Assembly (NCBI RefSeq): GCF_018100925.1
Contig: NZ_JAGJEH010000006.1
Coordinates: forward strand, 405,159 to 469,158
DNA length: 64,000 bases
Direction: 5' to 3'
DNA from: Pseudoalteromonas luteoviolacea
GTDB lineage: Bacteria > Pseudomonadota > Gammaproteobacteria > Enterobacterales > Alteromonadaceae
The notes beneath the pieces are model-generated. The model had not been told where the DNA came from and searched no databases. It worked only from the letters and a program-made list of their open reading frames with translations. Positions 46,623 through 56,705 of the stretch are shown here, one piece after another (the first letter of the stretch is position 1; each line of letters begins with the position of its first letter). Made by a program: the position numbers and the translations under genes.

Positions 46623-49049
46623 TTAGATTGGTGAACCCGGCGGCATGGACAGTGGTGAATAGTTTGCTGGCCATTCACCTTCTTTCAAGAAGTGCTGAAT
46701 ATGCTCACCCAAGAAGAGCTCGAAGGCTTGCGCTTTGGTGGGGCTAGAAAACAGTGATTGCTCAGTTGAGTCCGCTGCAATTTGTCTCAGATAGTAGCGT
46801 AACTGTGCTTGTACTTCTGGAGCAACTTTATCACTGCTACTTAAATTGGCCATTCTATATGCCGTTAAATACTGTACACGATCATTTAGCTTTTTCGCCA
46901 TTGGTGACTTAGGGGTTGCATTAAATATTTGCTTGTGAATTTGATTGAAGATTTCATCGCTACCTAAAAATCGGTTGTTACGTGCGTGCTGTTGCGCCAC
47001 TCGATTTAAGCGTTCAGCATTTAATAGAAGCTTCAATGTATGTTGGCTTGCCATTTCTGGCAATGCCATTGCGTCCAATGTTAAACCGGTGCGGCCGTGA
47101 ATACTCTCTCGATTGCGCGCTTCACCATAGGCCTTAGGAGGGATCAAAGCGAGGATTGCTTCAGGTACAGCCAGCGCCTCAGGCGATAAGGTCTCTAACA
47201 ACGACTTTAACGCATCGACCTGCTGCTCTTTCGCAACCACTTCAGCGCCTTTTGTGACTCCTTCGCCCCTTACTTCGTATTCATAGTCAACCCCGCCGAT
47301 CAGCTTGACCACAGACTCCACTTGATACCTGTGGAACAAATATAGCGGGACTAACTTTTCTTCTAGCTGTGAAAGCGCGACACCTGCTTTGATATTTTCA
47401 ATACCAAAATGTCCTAGGGCTTGTTTGCGGATCCCCATTACACGGCGCAGTTCTGTGATCGGGTCTTCACCATTGTCCCATAGGTGGGCTGTAGGATGCG
47501 CTCCCCCTTGCGGTCTAGCATCTGCGTCTGAAATATACTCCAATCCCAGCTCTTTTGTTTGTCGTATTACTTGCGCGAGCTCCTCCGCCTCATCAGCGGC
47601 TCTGAAGTCACTATATCCATACTTAACAGCTTGAATGTCCCACGCACCCATGCCAGAAGCGTACCCTTGACTCACATCTAACTGACCATTATTTGTAAAT
47701 TGTACAAGTGGATGTGGGTAGTCCATAACTGAAGCGCGACCGTCAGCCGACGCAGCAAAGTTGTGGGCTATTCCCAAAGTATGGCCGATTTCATGAGCAC
47801 TGAGCTGACGAATTCGATCCAACGCCATATCATGTAGCTTTTTCGTTGCTTCATCTCCATTTTTAAATGGCGCAGCCAGCGCTTCAGCAATAAGAATGTC
47901 TTGGCGAACACGCAGCGAACCTAAAGTTACATGGCCCTTAATAATCTCCCCTGTAAGCGGGTTGATAATAGATGCGCCGTATGACCAGCCTCGCGTGGCT
48001 CTATGAACCCACTGGATCACGTTATAGCGAATATCCATTGGATCGGCATGCTCTGGCAACATTTTTACTTCAAATGCGCCTTTATAACCTGCTGCCTCAA
48101 AAGCTTGCTCCCACCAGCGAGCGCCCTCCAATAAAGCCGTTTTAACAGGCTCAGGCACACCTGGGTCCAAATAATATACGATTGGCTTTACAGCCTCTGA
48201 TACCTTTGCTGTTGGGTCCTTTTTCTCTAGGCGATGACGCGGTATATAACGAACATACATCGAGCTGCCAAGTGGTGCAGAGTAGTCTTTATGTTCAATG
48301 CTCCAGAACCCAGATTGCGGATGAAAAACTCGTGGCTGATAGTTGTTGTCTGGAAGCGCAATTAATGAGTGACGTTGATGGACTGTGATTGAATATGGAT
48401 CAGCCACCGCTTGTCGAACAAACTTGCCAGGTTCGCCACCTTTAAACGTCAGTACCGCCTCTAACTCCGTATTTTGTACAAACGCTTTGGATCTCGGTGT
48501 AAATACAGCACTGCGGCTGGGATCCAAACTGTAATTGCCTTGCTTAGTTGCTTTTAATCTGCGAGAAACACCGTGAACATCCGACATTAAATACGGTGTA
48601 TAGTCAATCAAAACGCTGTCACTATCCTCTGCAACGACTTTAAAACCATGCAAAATGCTTGAAGCAAACGCCTCTTTTACACTTTGCTTTTCCGCGTCGT
48701 TATTTGCACTTGCTCGATAGTAGGTATTGTTTGCACGCAGCATGACTTTGTCACCAAAGCGCTCAAATTGTACTAAATGGCTGCCACCTAACTGCCCTCG
48801 ATCCAAGCCAATATCATTTGACCCCACACCGTAGGGCAAACTGTGTTGCAATAGAAAAGGTTGCGAAAACTTATCAACATCTAGGTAAATTTTCCCGCTG
48901 TTCTGATCAGCATAAAACGAGTAAAACCCAGGAAAGTGGTTAAACTTATCAGTAAATTCGTCTATGGACTTAATTGCTGCCTGCGCATGCGTTATCATAG
49001 GCAGTAACAAAGCAGTAACGAGATAAGGGGTATAGCGTCTCTTAATCAT
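46623..49049 (-). CDS. Exported zinc metalloprotease (DUF5117/DUF4953 type)
   Basis: An 808-residue protein with a signal peptide (ending in HAQA, about residue 24). The zinc motif HEIGHTLGIAH at 419-429 has the HExxHxxGxxH form of metzincins. It resembles the large exported metalloproteases with DUF5117 and DUF5118 modules common in Bacteroidetes and marine gammaproteobacteria. The N-terminal 300 residues hold a beta-rich part with RHRLEKKDP and SGFWS motifs; the C-terminal 200 residues are helical. It likely degrades proteins in the periplasm or outside. No partner genes. Confidence 0.85.
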   Translation of the reverse strand: MIKRRYTPYLVTALLLPMITHAQAAIKSIDEFTDKFNHFPGFYSFYADQNSGKIYLDVDKFSQPFLLQHSLPYGVGSNDIGLDRGQLGGSHLVQFERFGDKVMLRANNTYYRASANNDAEKQSVKEAFASSILHGFKVVAEDSDSVLIDYTPYLMSDVHGVSRRLKATKQGNYSLDPSRSAVFTPRSKAFVQNTELEAVLTFKGGEPGKFVRQAVADPYSITVHQRHSLIALPDNNYQPRVFHPQSGFWSIEHKDYSAPLGSSMYVRYIPRHRLEKKDPTAKVSEAVKPIVYYLDPGVPEPVKTALLEGARWWEQAFEAAGYKGAFEVKMLPEHADPMDIRYNVIQWVHRATRGWSYGASIINPLTGEIIKGHVTLGSLRVRQDILIAEALAAPFKNGDEATKKLHDMALDRIRQLSAHEIGHTLGIAHNFAASADGRASVMDYPHPLVQFTNNGQLDVSQGYASGMGAWDIQAVKYGYSDFRAADEAEELAQVIRQTKELGLEYISDADARPQGGAHPTAHLWDNGEDPITELRRVMGIRKQALGHFGIENIKAGVALSQLEEKLVPLYLFHRYQVESVVKLIGGVDYEYEVRGEGVTKGAEVVAKEQQVDALKSLLETLSPEALAVPEAILALIPPKAYGEARNRESIHGRTGLTLDAMALPEMASQHTLKLLLNAERLNRVAQQHARNNRFLGSDEIFNQIHKQIFNATPKSPMAKKLNDRVQYLTAYRMANLSSSDKVAPEVQAQLRYYLRQIAADSTEQSLFSSPTKAQAFELFLGEHIQHFLKEGEWPANYSPLSMPPGSPI

Positions 49050-49208
49050 AATAGTGTCTTTGTTATTTCATGTTTTGTGGTTGTTTTTTAGCTAGTATAT
49101 AAAATTGTATACAAAAAACAGTAATTCAAGACGAAATTCAGCGCAGTTCGCAGTGCCTCTCTCACATAAAACCACTGCGACCCGACAAACGTTATCAGGA
49201 TTTAAAAT

Positions 49209-50177
49209 ATGCGTAGATTACCACCGGTGTTATTTGAAGATGGGTGCTCTAGAGAATTAGTCTCTCTGATCCGTACAATTTTGGCGGCTTGTAAAGAGAT
49301 CTCTTTTAGAGTTGGACAAGGTGCACTGTCAGGTGTTTTAGGCTCTACTTTGGATGAAAATATTCAAGGAGAAACCCAGAAAAAACTAGATGTCCTGTCA
49401 AACCAGCTCATCAAAGACATCCTATTGGAATCTGGATACGTAAAAGCAATTGCTTCTGAAGAGGAAGATTATACAGTTGCTGGCAACCCAAACGCCAAAT
49501 ATATAGTGTCATTTGACCCGCTAGATGGCTCATCTAACACAGATATCAACTCACTTGTGGGCACGATTTTCTCTATTATGGAAGCGCCTGAAGGCTCAGA
49601 TCCTGCTGATCCCGCCATTTTCATGCAGCCAGGTAAAAACCAAATTGCAGCAGGGTATGTCTTGTATGGACCGTCTACCACCCTTGCCTTATCAACGGGT
49701 AAAGGTACGCGCATCTTTACATTAGATAAAACCCATGGCAGCTTCTTATTGACTGAAGATTTCGCAAAAATTCCAGAAGATACTCAAGAATTTGCGGTCA
49801 ATGCTTCAAACCAGCGTCACTGGCAACCAGCAATGAAAGAGTATATTGCAGATTTGTTGGCAGGCACTGAAGGGCCTAGAGGGAAAAACTTTAACATGCG
49901 CTGGATTGCCGCAATGGTAGGCGATGTGCATCGCGTATTGTGCCGCGGCGGCTTATTTACTTACCCAGCCGACACTAAAAACCCAGAAAAGCCTTATAAA
50001 CTAAGACTCCTTTATGAAGCAAACCCAATGGCTATGCTAGTTGAGCAAGCAGGTGGGCTAGCGCACACTGGTGAAGAACGTATTTTAGACATTCAGCCAA
50101 ATGCAATCCACCAGCGTGTTGCTGTTATTTTAGGTTCCAAAAACGAAGTTGAAGCCTGCTTGAATTACCACAAGTAA
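49209..50177 (+). CDS. fbp: Fructose-1,6-bisphosphatase class I
   Basis: A 322-residue gluconeogenic enzyme. FBPase I signatures are present: [27 protein letters not shown] start region, EEEDY, the metal site [13 protein letters not shown], and [15 protein letters not shown]...[10 protein letters not shown] near the end. Length is close to E. coli Fbp (332). TATCAGGATTTAAAAT before the ATG provides AGGA. It is alone in its unit, convergent with a small unknown gene. Confidence 0.95.
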   Translation: MRRLPPVLFEDGCSRELVSLIRTILAACKEISFRVGQGALSGVLGSTLDENIQGETQKKLDVLSNQLIKDILLESGYVKAIASEEEDYTVAGNPNAKYIVSFDPLDGSSNTDINSLVGTIFSIMEAPEGSDPADPAIFMQPGKNQIAAGYVLYGPSTTLALSTGKGTRIFTLDKTHGSFLLTEDFAKIPEDTQEFAVNASNQRHWQPAMKEYIADLLAGTEGPRGKNFNMRWIAAMVGDVHRVLCRGGLFTYPADTKNPEKPYKLRLLYEANPMAMLVEQAGGLAHTGEERILDIQPNAIHQRVAVILGSKNEVEACLNYHK

Positions 50178-50200
50178 TCCAAAGCCCTTTGCATTTTAGG

Positions 50201-50518
50201 TCAATCTAACAGCGCGATTAAGCGCGTTAGCTTGGCCTTGTCAATGCCTCCCATCACCTCGGGATCAGATAAGGCGTATAAACTACCTTCTAATTCTCCC
50301 ACTTCATATTCTTCTCTCTGCAACAACACAGTCGCCCAAAATTCCAGATCCGATGCATCGATTTCATCCTCAATTGTGCGTTGCAACACCGCTTTGAAGG
50401 TTGCCACCGATAAATTGTAAGTCCCCACCTGTACTGTATTATTGAGCATAATTTGTATGGCGCCTTCTCTATTCACACCAAACTCAGCAAATGCACATAC
50501 AGCTTCAAAATAATTCAC
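50201..50518 (-). CDS. Small acidic cytosolic protein, unknown
   Basis: A 105-residue, Glu/Asp-rich, mainly helical protein without signal peptide, Cys pair or membrane segment. It contains DASDLEFWATVLLQREEYEVGELEGSLYAL-type helices, a pattern seen in small conserved bacterial proteins I cannot name. It may be co-transcribed with the ABC transporter upstream (24 bp gap), but the strand orientation simply makes it the last gene of that unit; whether it acts with the transporter is unclear. It is convergent with fbp. Confidence 0.65.
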   Translation of the reverse strand: MNYFEAVCAFAEFGVNREGAIQIMLNNTVQVGTYNLSVATFKAVLQRTIEDEIDASDLEFWATVLLQREEYEVGELEGSLYALSDPEVMGGIDKAKLTRLIALLD

Positions 50519-50542
50519 GCTACCCTCTCAAATCTTATTGAC

Positions 50543-51328
50543 TTAACTCGCCTGTGCCATTTCAAGTACTGCTCCATTCATATATGCAAGTAACTGTGCT
50601 TGATCCACCTCATTGAGTGCTACATCCGCAACAGAATAACCCTGAAATAACACCACAGCGCGATCACACAACATACTCACCTGATGTAAATTATGGCTGA
50701 TCAGCATAATGGCAATCCCTTGAGAACTAAGCAGTCGGATCAATGACATTAAAAATTCATACTGCTCAGCTCCTAGAGCAGAAGTTGGTTCATCCATAAC
50801 TATTATATCGGCCCCTGCATGGACTGCTCGTATAATAGCAATAACTTGTTTTTGACCACCAGACAAGGTTGCTACAGGCGCATTAAGATCAGGTAAATAT
50901 GTTCCAAGCCTTTGCAGAAGCTTTTGTGCCTTTTTGGCCATGGCGCTTTTATCAAGCCAACCAAAAAACCTCAAAAACTTATTTGAGTGCAAAATCTCAC
51001 GATTTAGAAATAGATTTTCAATCACGCTCAATTCATTGACCAACGCCAAATCTTGATGAACAATAGCCAAGCCCGCTTGCTCAGATGCGCTTGGGGAATT
51101 TAATAACAATGCCTGTTCATTTATTTCTATCGTGCCTTTATTTGGCTGTATCCGACCAGCAAGACAATTGACAAGCGTCGATTTACCAGCACCATTGTCA
51201 CCTAATAACGCGACAACCTCTCCCCGGTTTATGTTAAAGCTCACGCCATTTAACACATCAACACCATCGAAGTTTTTATGTAAACCACTCACCTTTAATA
51301 CAGTTTGGTCCAATGCCGTGCGTTTCAT
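50543..51328 (-). CDS. Sugar-type ABC importer ATP-binding protein, single-domain
   Basis: A 261-residue ATPase of the CUT2 carbohydrate importer class. Walker A GDNGAGKST, signature LSGGQKQV, Walker B IIVMDEPTSALG and the switch His in MLISHN are intact. Most CUT2 ATPases (RbsA, XylG) are double-length; this one has a single domain, as in FrcA. It overlaps the permease gene by 4 bp (ATGA), so the two are translationally coupled. Substrate is probably a monosaccharide or polyol. Confidence 0.88.
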   Translation of the reverse strand: MKRTALDQTVLKVSGLHKNFDGVDVLNGVSFNINRGEVVALLGDNGAGKSTLVNCLAGRIQPNKGTIEINEQALLLNSPSASEQAGLAIVHQDLALVNELSVIENLFLNREILHSNKFLRFFGWLDKSAMAKKAQKLLQRLGTYLPDLNAPVATLSGGQKQVIAIIRAVHAGADIIVMDEPTSALGAEQYEFLMSLIRLLSSQGIAIMLISHNLHQVSMLCDRAVVLFQGYSVADVALNEVDQAQLLAYMNGAVLEMAQAS

Positions 51329-52260
51329 TTACTATTCACCTTTGAAGTAACGACCACTGCCACAATCAAGATTATGCCTTTCACCATCATTTGTTCATTG
51401 CTAGAAAATCCACTGAGAATTAAGCCGTTACTAATGCACCCAATTAGCCAAACCCCCAGCAAGACCCCGATAATATTGACTCTCCCGCCTAATAAACTGC
51501 AGCCGCCTAAAGCCACCGCAGCAATTAACGCCATTAAATCGGACTCGCCAATGGCATATCTCGCGCTTTGCATTCGACCCGCATATAACAGTCCAGCCAA
51601 TGCTGCAAACCCGCCAGACAACGCCATTGCCCAAACTCGGATACGAGATACGCCAAGCCCCATACTATACGCAGCTGGCTTGCTTGCTCCTACGGCAAAT
51701 AAATGACGGCCAAATCGTAGTTTATTTAAAATGATATATGCTAAGCAGACTAGACTGGCTAGCCACAATATTTGAGAGGGTATACCCAACACAGCACCTT
51801 GACCAAAAAGACTAATGAATTGAGGATCTATAATCGGGATAGATTGCAGCCCAGATAGCTGTCGTGAAAGCCCTGTTAGAAATCCAAGCATCCCCAGCGT
51901 GACAATCAAAGATGGTATACCCAAACGCTCGCATAAATAACCATTGAACGCACCAATCAGTCCACCAAGTAACAGCGATGCGGCAACTGCAATAGTGAGC
52001 CCAAAGGGCTGTAGTAACATAGCTGCAACCATGCCGCACAATGCCACAATTGCACCGATTGATAGGTCAATATGTCCGACCGAAAGAGCAAAGCTCAGGC
52101 CAATAGCCATCACCACAATAGGGCTCGTTTGCATCAATACATTAAGCAAGTTGGCTGTCGTAAAAAATGCGGTATGAGAGAGTAGCACTGTAAAGATCAG
52201 CATTGTTATCGCAAAAGCATAATAAACAAGCGTGTGTGCTGTTAGCTTAATGCGCATCAT
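51325..52260 (-). CDS. Sugar-type ABC importer permease
   Basis: A 311-residue polytopic permease of the RbsC/XylH/FrcC class, with about 8-10 membrane segments and the family stretch GHIDLSIGAIVALCGMVAAML. The longest frame starts at 52296 inside the binding-protein gene, but GGAGAAG stands 6 bases before the ATG pair at 52260/52257 (MMRIKLTAHT), which overlaps the binding-protein stop by 14 bases and is preferred. It couples with the ATPase gene downstream by an ATGA overlap. Confidence 0.9.
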   Translation of the reverse strand: MMRIKLTAHTLVYYAFAITMLIFTVLLSHTAFFTTANLLNVLMQTSPIVVMAIGLSFALSVGHIDLSIGAIVALCGMVAAMLLQPFGLTIAVAASLLLGGLIGAFNGYLCERLGIPSLIVTLGMLGFLTGLSRQLSGLQSIPIIDPQFISLFGQGAVLGIPSQILWLASLVCLAYIILNKLRFGRHLFAVGASKPAAYSMGLGVSRIRVWAMALSGGFAALAGLLYAGRMQSARYAIGESDLMALIAAVALGGCSLLGGRVNIIGVLLGVWLIGCISNGLILSGFSSNEQMMVKGIILIVAVVVTSKVNSK

Positions 52261-53353
52261 GATCTTCTCCGTGTCCCGCGTCAGTAGTTGCCACATGTGA
52301 ATGATTCAATACACTTTGTAATATATGCGGCAGGGGTGTTTTAAAGGCAAGGCGCCATGATTCAGCGATATTTTCAAACGTCACTGAGTTGTAGTTTACT
52401 TGAGTGTAAAAGGGTGTGCTGACGCCCGTTGCCGCACCAGCGCCAATTCTTGCCATCAGAGTACCGATTTGGTGAGGACGATCAGATACAGCACCATACA
52501 TATTACCATGCAGCGCCATATCTAGCAGGTTATTGGTGCCGAGATCGTGCGATATCACTTTAATATCTTTGCGATTGGCGATCCGAAGTGACTCTATTAC
52601 ACCCTCAGCTGCTGCATCCCAAGAAACATAAATAGCTTTTAGGTCTGGATGCTGAATTAACATCGCTGCTGTTAGTTGTGCGGTTTGGCTTTTTTTCACA
52701 AAGCCTTTCTGTACCGTGAGATGTATATTTTCATATTGTTCGAGTGCGCCAATAAAGGCTTCATCTCGTTTATTGGTGATATGATAATCTGCCTCATGGT
52801 AAATCATCCCTACCTTCCCCTGGCTATCAATTGCTTGTGCAAGCAAGTTTGCCGCTGCGCGTCCCATGCCGTCTACATTATCGCCAACCAAACCTGCGAA
52901 ATCCTGACCGTGGATAAACCCGGCAATTGGGTTGCTGAGCAAAACTAGCTGTGTTCCGGCTTTGGTCAAACGTAAATAGCTGGGCTTTGCACTGAGACTA
53001 TCGATGCTCAGTGACAACAAAATATCTGGGGTTAAAGCTGCTAAAGTTTCCAAATCAGATATTTGCTTCGCAGGATCATAATGTGCTTCGGTTACTGCTA
53101 GCACCTCTACACCGAGCCGCTCGAACTCCTCTTTGGCACCCAATGTGACCGAATTAACCCAAGGACTAGAACCATGCCATGCCATAACCGCAGTTAGATT
53201 TGCATCTTGAACCTTGGCTTCTTGCTGCCGCGTAAGCGTAAAGCCGTCGCTGCTATTAGCAACAGCGAGATAACTGAAACCAAAACACACCAAAACACCC
53301 AAAAACAACTTGATACACGCTTTTTTATAATGCCTCAGCTTACTTAGCATCAT
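52247..53353 (-). CDS. Periplasmic sugar-type binding protein of the ABC importer
   Basis: A 368-residue substrate-binding protein with an N-terminal signal segment (about 10-32). Its two-lobed periplasmic-binding (type 1) pattern is shown by WHGSSPWVNSVTLGAKEEFERLG, HYDPAKQISDLETLAAL, GLVGDNVDGMGRAAANLL and KVISHDLGTNNL. The C-terminus ends in a short His/Asp run (GHGEDHDAH), unusual for sugar binders and possibly metal-binding or just a flexible tail. It leads the importer operon and is divergent from the ROK regulator. Confidence 0.88.
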   Translation of the reverse strand: MMLSKLRHYKKACIKLFLGVLVCFGFSYLAVANSSDGFTLTRQQEAKVQDANLTAVMAWHGSSPWVNSVTLGAKEEFERLGVEVLAVTEAHYDPAKQISDLETLAALTPDILLSLSIDSLSAKPSYLRLTKAGTQLVLLSNPIAGFIHGQDFAGLVGDNVDGMGRAAANLLAQAIDSQGKVGMIYHEADYHITNKRDEAFIGALEQYENIHLTVQKGFVKKSQTAQLTAAMLIQHPDLKAIYVSWDAAAEGVIESLRIANRKDIKVISHDLGTNNLLDMALHGNMYGAVSDRPHQIGTLMARIGAGAATGVSTPFYTQVNYNSVTFENIAESWRLAFKTPLPHILQSVLNHSHVATTDAGHGEDHDAH

Positions 53354-53404
53354 TCAACAGTCCCTTTAATGAAAACTCACATTAGTACATATAATCAGCA
53401 CGCT

Positions 53405-53470
53405 ATAGTTTGTCAATTTATTTTACTAACCCCTTTGTGCTGTGATAGTAAACTGAAAAATTTAAACTAT
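53405..53470. promoter_or_regulatory. Inverted repeat between ABC importer and ROK regulator
   Basis: ATAGTTTG...TTTTACT at 53405-53427 is an inverted partner of AGTAAACT...AAACTAT at 53447-53470: the outer 7 and inner 6-7 bases of the arms pair, with imperfect middles. It is AT-rich and centred in the divergent promoter region, which suits a pair of operators for the ROK-family repressor. Binding is inferred. Confidence 0.45.
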
Positions 53471-53549
53471 TCGAAAATCACTCTTTGTGTAATAAGATAA
53501 GCAATCTAACGACGTGGTCGATATTCGAGATAACATTGAAGGAAAAACT

Positions 53550-54743
53550 GTGAAAGGGTCAAATGCTAAGCAAAATAAAGCCGTTAATTTACGTTTAGTA
53601 TTGACGCAGATCGTAACCCTAGGACCAATTTCTCGGGCTGAAATCGCACGTAATACAATGTTAACAAAGCAAACTATTACCAATATGGTAGAAGAGCTCT
53701 TAACCTTAGAGCTAGTTGAAGAAATAGGCGTAAAGCGCACCGAGGGAGCAGGTAAACCCTCGAAAATGTTGTGTTTAAACAAGTACGCAGCGTTTACTTA
53801 CGCAGTTCGAATATCTTCCGATTCACTGGAGCTGGGGGTGTATTACCTCAATGGGGAATGTCACAGCAAAATCACTCAACATTTTGTATCACAGCCGACT
53901 GCCGCAGCCATAGTTGAGGCGATAACTAGCTTTGCAAAAGATCAAAAAATAAATCAAAACAAAATATTGGCTGCGGGACTTTCGATTCAAATCCATAGCG
54001 CTGACGCAATAACCCAGCACCAGAAAAATCAAGCACTACAGGCTCAATTGAGTGAACTACTCCACTTACCTGTCGCCATTGAAACCACTGCATCGGCCTG
54101 CGCAGCTTATCAGATGCTGTTTGGCGAAGCACAAACACTGCATAATTTTATCTACATTCATATCGGGAGCAAAGTAGAAGCTGCTGTTGTATACGATAGA
54201 CAAGTACTATTGGGGCAAAATGGATTAACCGGTGCCATAGGGGATATTTTTGTGACCCCAGAGCACAATGAAAAAACGGGAGAGCTCGGCACACTGAATG
54301 ATTTTGTTTCACTCAACTCTCTACGCATCTATCTTGCAAGCAGCGCCGAGGCCGCCATACCTATCGATGAATTAACCCCGTTACAACACCCTATGAGTGA
54401 AAAGTGGATTGCCCGCGCCACTGAGCCAATGCGTATCGCCATTCATACATTGGAGTCACTACTAAATACCCAAACAATCATTGTTGGTAGTGATATGAGC
54501 GAAGCCTGCCTAGATAGTCTCATTGCGCAGCTGAGGCCATTCATTCCCTCTATCTCACAAATGGGCGAACGCGAAATAGTTAGATTGATTAAGGTGCCAA
54601 ATATCAGTAGCATCGCATTAACCGGTGTCTCAACTCTTCCACTCCATGCGGCGTTGAGTAGCAAAAATATGCAAACACTGTACACACCATCTCTCTGGAA
54701 TGAAAACGCATTACAACGCAGTATTTTTTCACATGCAATCTAG
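53550..54743 (+). CDS. ROK-family transcriptional regulator (XylR/NagC type)
   Basis: A 397-residue repressor: N-terminal winged helix (RLVLTQIVTLGPISRAEIARNTMLTKQTITNMVEEL) with a ROK sugar-binding domain behind it. The ATP/sugar motifs of active ROK kinases (for example the EN/D-N-D and the Cys-rich zinc site CxCGxxGC) are weak or missing here, so it should not be a kinase. The GTG at 53514 is the longest start, but AAGGA at 53538-53542 fits the GTG at 53550, which begins VKGSNAKQNK, like NagC-type starts. It faces the ABC importer and likely represses it until the imported sugar binds. Confidence 0.82.
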   Translation: MKGSNAKQNKAVNLRLVLTQIVTLGPISRAEIARNTMLTKQTITNMVEELLTLELVEEIGVKRTEGAGKPSKMLCLNKYAAFTYAVRISSDSLELGVYYLNGECHSKITQHFVSQPTAAAIVEAITSFAKDQKINQNKILAAGLSIQIHSADAITQHQKNQALQAQLSELLHLPVAIETTASACAAYQMLFGEAQTLHNFIYIHIGSKVEAAVVYDRQVLLGQNGLTGAIGDIFVTPEHNEKTGELGTLNDFVSLNSLRIYLASSAEAAIPIDELTPLQHPMSEKWIARATEPMRIAIHTLESLLNTQTIIVGSDMSEACLDSLIAQLRPFIPSISQMGEREIVRLIKVPNISSIALTGVSTLPLHAALSSKNMQTLYTPSLWNENALQRSIFSHAI

Positions 54744-54762
54744 TATGCTTAAATTGCGCATT

Positions 54763-55602
54763 TTAGCCAGTTTCAATTGGAAGATCTTTGAGCTTCCCCC
54801 ATTCACTCCAAGAACCGTCATAAACGTGTAAATCTGAATAACCGCATTCAGTTGCCGCTAACGCTAAAATACACGCCGTGATCCCTGAACCACAGCTAAA
54901 TTGCAGTGATTTTGCGTGCGGCTGAATACCTAATTGAGAAAAGAGCACAGTTAACTCCGGCATCGGTTTTAACAGCCCCTGTTCTGTAAGTAATTTGCTA
55001 TAAGGCAGGTTAACGCTGTTGGGGATGTGCCCTTGACGCATACCAGATCGAGGCTCAGTACCTTCACCCGCAAAGCGCTGTGCCCCTCTGGCATCTATAA
55101 GTAAGGTTTGTTGACACGCAATTTTCTCTTTCACCTCTTCTCTATCAATAAAAAAGCCGTTTTTGGGTTCAGCTGTAAAATCACCAATATTCGCTGCAAG
55201 TGAATACTCTGCAACGGTAGGATAACCACATGCTTGCCAGTGCTTTAAGCCACCATCGAGTACAAATACCTGCTCAAACCCCATAGATTTGAACATCCAC
55301 CAAGCTCTTGCTGCACTAAACAAGCCTTTGTCATCATATACGACCACAATATCAGCGTTATTGATGCTCAGTTGGCGTACCTCAGCTTGAAAGACTTCAC
55401 GCGAGCACATCATGTTTGGCACCGACGTATTGTGCTCGCTAAAAGTGTGACTAATGTCAAAGCGTAATGACCCAGGGATGATAGCGTCAGGCTTATAAGC
55501 CCCAGATTCTCCCGGCTTTATTATTCCAGAATCAAGAATAATGACATTTTGTCTATTTTCGTGAAGCCACTGACAACTTTTTAAGTTTTTTATCATTTTC
55601 AC
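54763..55602 (-). CDS. Sulfurtransferase with two rhodanese domains (3-mercaptopyruvate type)
   Basis: A 279-residue enzyme with an inactive N-terminal and an active C-terminal rhodanese domain. The active-site loop SCGSGIT puts the sulfur-carrying Cys at 237; CGSG(V/I)T is the 3-mercaptopyruvate sulfurtransferase form (E. coli SseA), while thiosulfate sulfurtransferases have CRxGx(R/T). It moves sulfur to thiols or cyanide. Single-gene unit, divergent from the glycosyltransferase gene and convergent with the ROK gene. Confidence 0.88.
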   Translation of the reverse strand: MKMIKNLKSCQWLHENRQNVIILDSGIIKPGESGAYKPDAIIPGSLRFDISHTFSEHNTSVPNMMCSREVFQAEVRQLSINNADIVVVYDDKGLFSAARAWWMFKSMGFEQVFVLDGGLKHWQACGYPTVAEYSLAANIGDFTAEPKNGFFIDREEVKEKIACQQTLLIDARGAQRFAGEGTEPRSGMRQGHIPNSVNLPYSKLLTEQGLLKPMPELTVLFSQLGIQPHAKSLQFSCGSGITACILALAATECGYSDLHVYDGSWSEWGKLKDLPIETG

Positions 55603-55680
55603 ACACTTATTTGATTAAATTTGGTTAAATTCCTACACAGCTAACGCTATACTAGATAGCTTTAGTGAATATCTCAAATA

Positions 55681-56700
55681 GTGTATATGGGTAGTAAAGT
55701 CATTGATTCAAGCCAAATGGGGGATACCATTTTAGCCGTATTACCAAAGTTTATTGGTGATGCGATTAACACCCTACCGGCTTTAGAGCTATTGAAAAAG
55801 CTGTACCCAACAAAGCGTATTTGCGTGCTGATTAGACCGTTTATGGCGGGCTTGTTTAGTCGTGCAGAACACTATGGTTTAGAGCTTATACTTGATAAAC
55901 GCTATTGTGATAAAGCACAATACGGCGTTTTCGATATGATCCGCGAACTTAAGTCATACAACTTTTCAATGGCTATTCTATTTCGTGGATCTTTTAGAGA
56001 CGCACTACAGATCAGGTTGTCTGGTATCAAAACTATTGTTGGCTATGCACAAAATGCCAGAAGCCCACTATTAAGTCATGCCCTAAAACTCAATCAATGT
56101 GAACACTATATTCACCGCTATTGTAAACTTATCAATGACCCGCATGGCCAACCCTTTAAGCAGTTTAATGCCCCAACCCTTCAGCCAAAGAAACTGAAAT
56201 CTTTTACTTTCAATAAACGCAATGTTGCACTTTATTTGGGGGGATCAGTCAAAGGAGCCCGCTTTTACCCACAAGATCTATCGCAAGAGTTATTGCTGCG
56301 CATTAAAGAACAGCATGACGCTAACCTCTACTTATTGGGTGCACAATCAGAACAAGCTGACATGGATTCACTCAAATGCGATCTTGAACGCAAAGGAGTC
56401 ACCGTCATCAATCTTGCAGGTAGCATGTCTCTTGAAGAACTTGTTGATACAATTGGTATGATGGACGTAATGATCTCTATTGATTCTGGGCCTATGCATA
56501 TCGCCGCAGCGTGCAATATACCTTGCATTGCTATTATAGGTCAGGGAACATCACCTTGGTCTATCGTTGCTCCTAAAAGCGACTCTTTAATTGCATTGCA
56601 TCATCGCTCTATGTCTTTTAGTGATTCTCAAATGATCCGAGACGTGAACCCAGATAAAATTTGTCAGGCGCTGCAAAAAGCAATTAACTCATCAAACTGA
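55681..56700 (+). CDS. Glycosyltransferase family 9 (heptosyltransferase-like)
   Basis: A 339-residue GT-B enzyme of family GT9, which adds heptose to the LPS inner core from ADP-heptose. Visible: an N-terminal VLPKFIGDAINTLPALELLKKLYP, and a C-terminal nucleotide-binding part SMSLEELVDTIGMMDVMISIDSGPMHIAAACNIPCIAIIGQGTSPW. It starts at GTG 55681 or ATG 55687. It stands alone, not in an LPS cluster, so it might also decorate another surface polymer. Similar to WaaF/RfaF. Confidence 0.85.
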   Translation: MYMGSKVIDSSQMGDTILAVLPKFIGDAINTLPALELLKKLYPTKRICVLIRPFMAGLFSRAEHYGLELILDKRYCDKAQYGVFDMIRELKSYNFSMAILFRGSFRDALQIRLSGIKTIVGYAQNARSPLLSHALKLNQCEHYIHRYCKLINDPHGQPFKQFNAPTLQPKKLKSFTFNKRNVALYLGGSVKGARFYPQDLSQELLLRIKEQHDANLYLLGAQSEQADMDSLKCDLERKGVTVINLAGSMSLEELVDTIGMMDVMISIDSGPMHIAAACNIPCIAIIGQGTSPWSIVAPKSDSLIALHHRSMSFSDSQMIRDVNPDKICQALQKAINSSN

Positions 56701-56705
56701 GTCTA

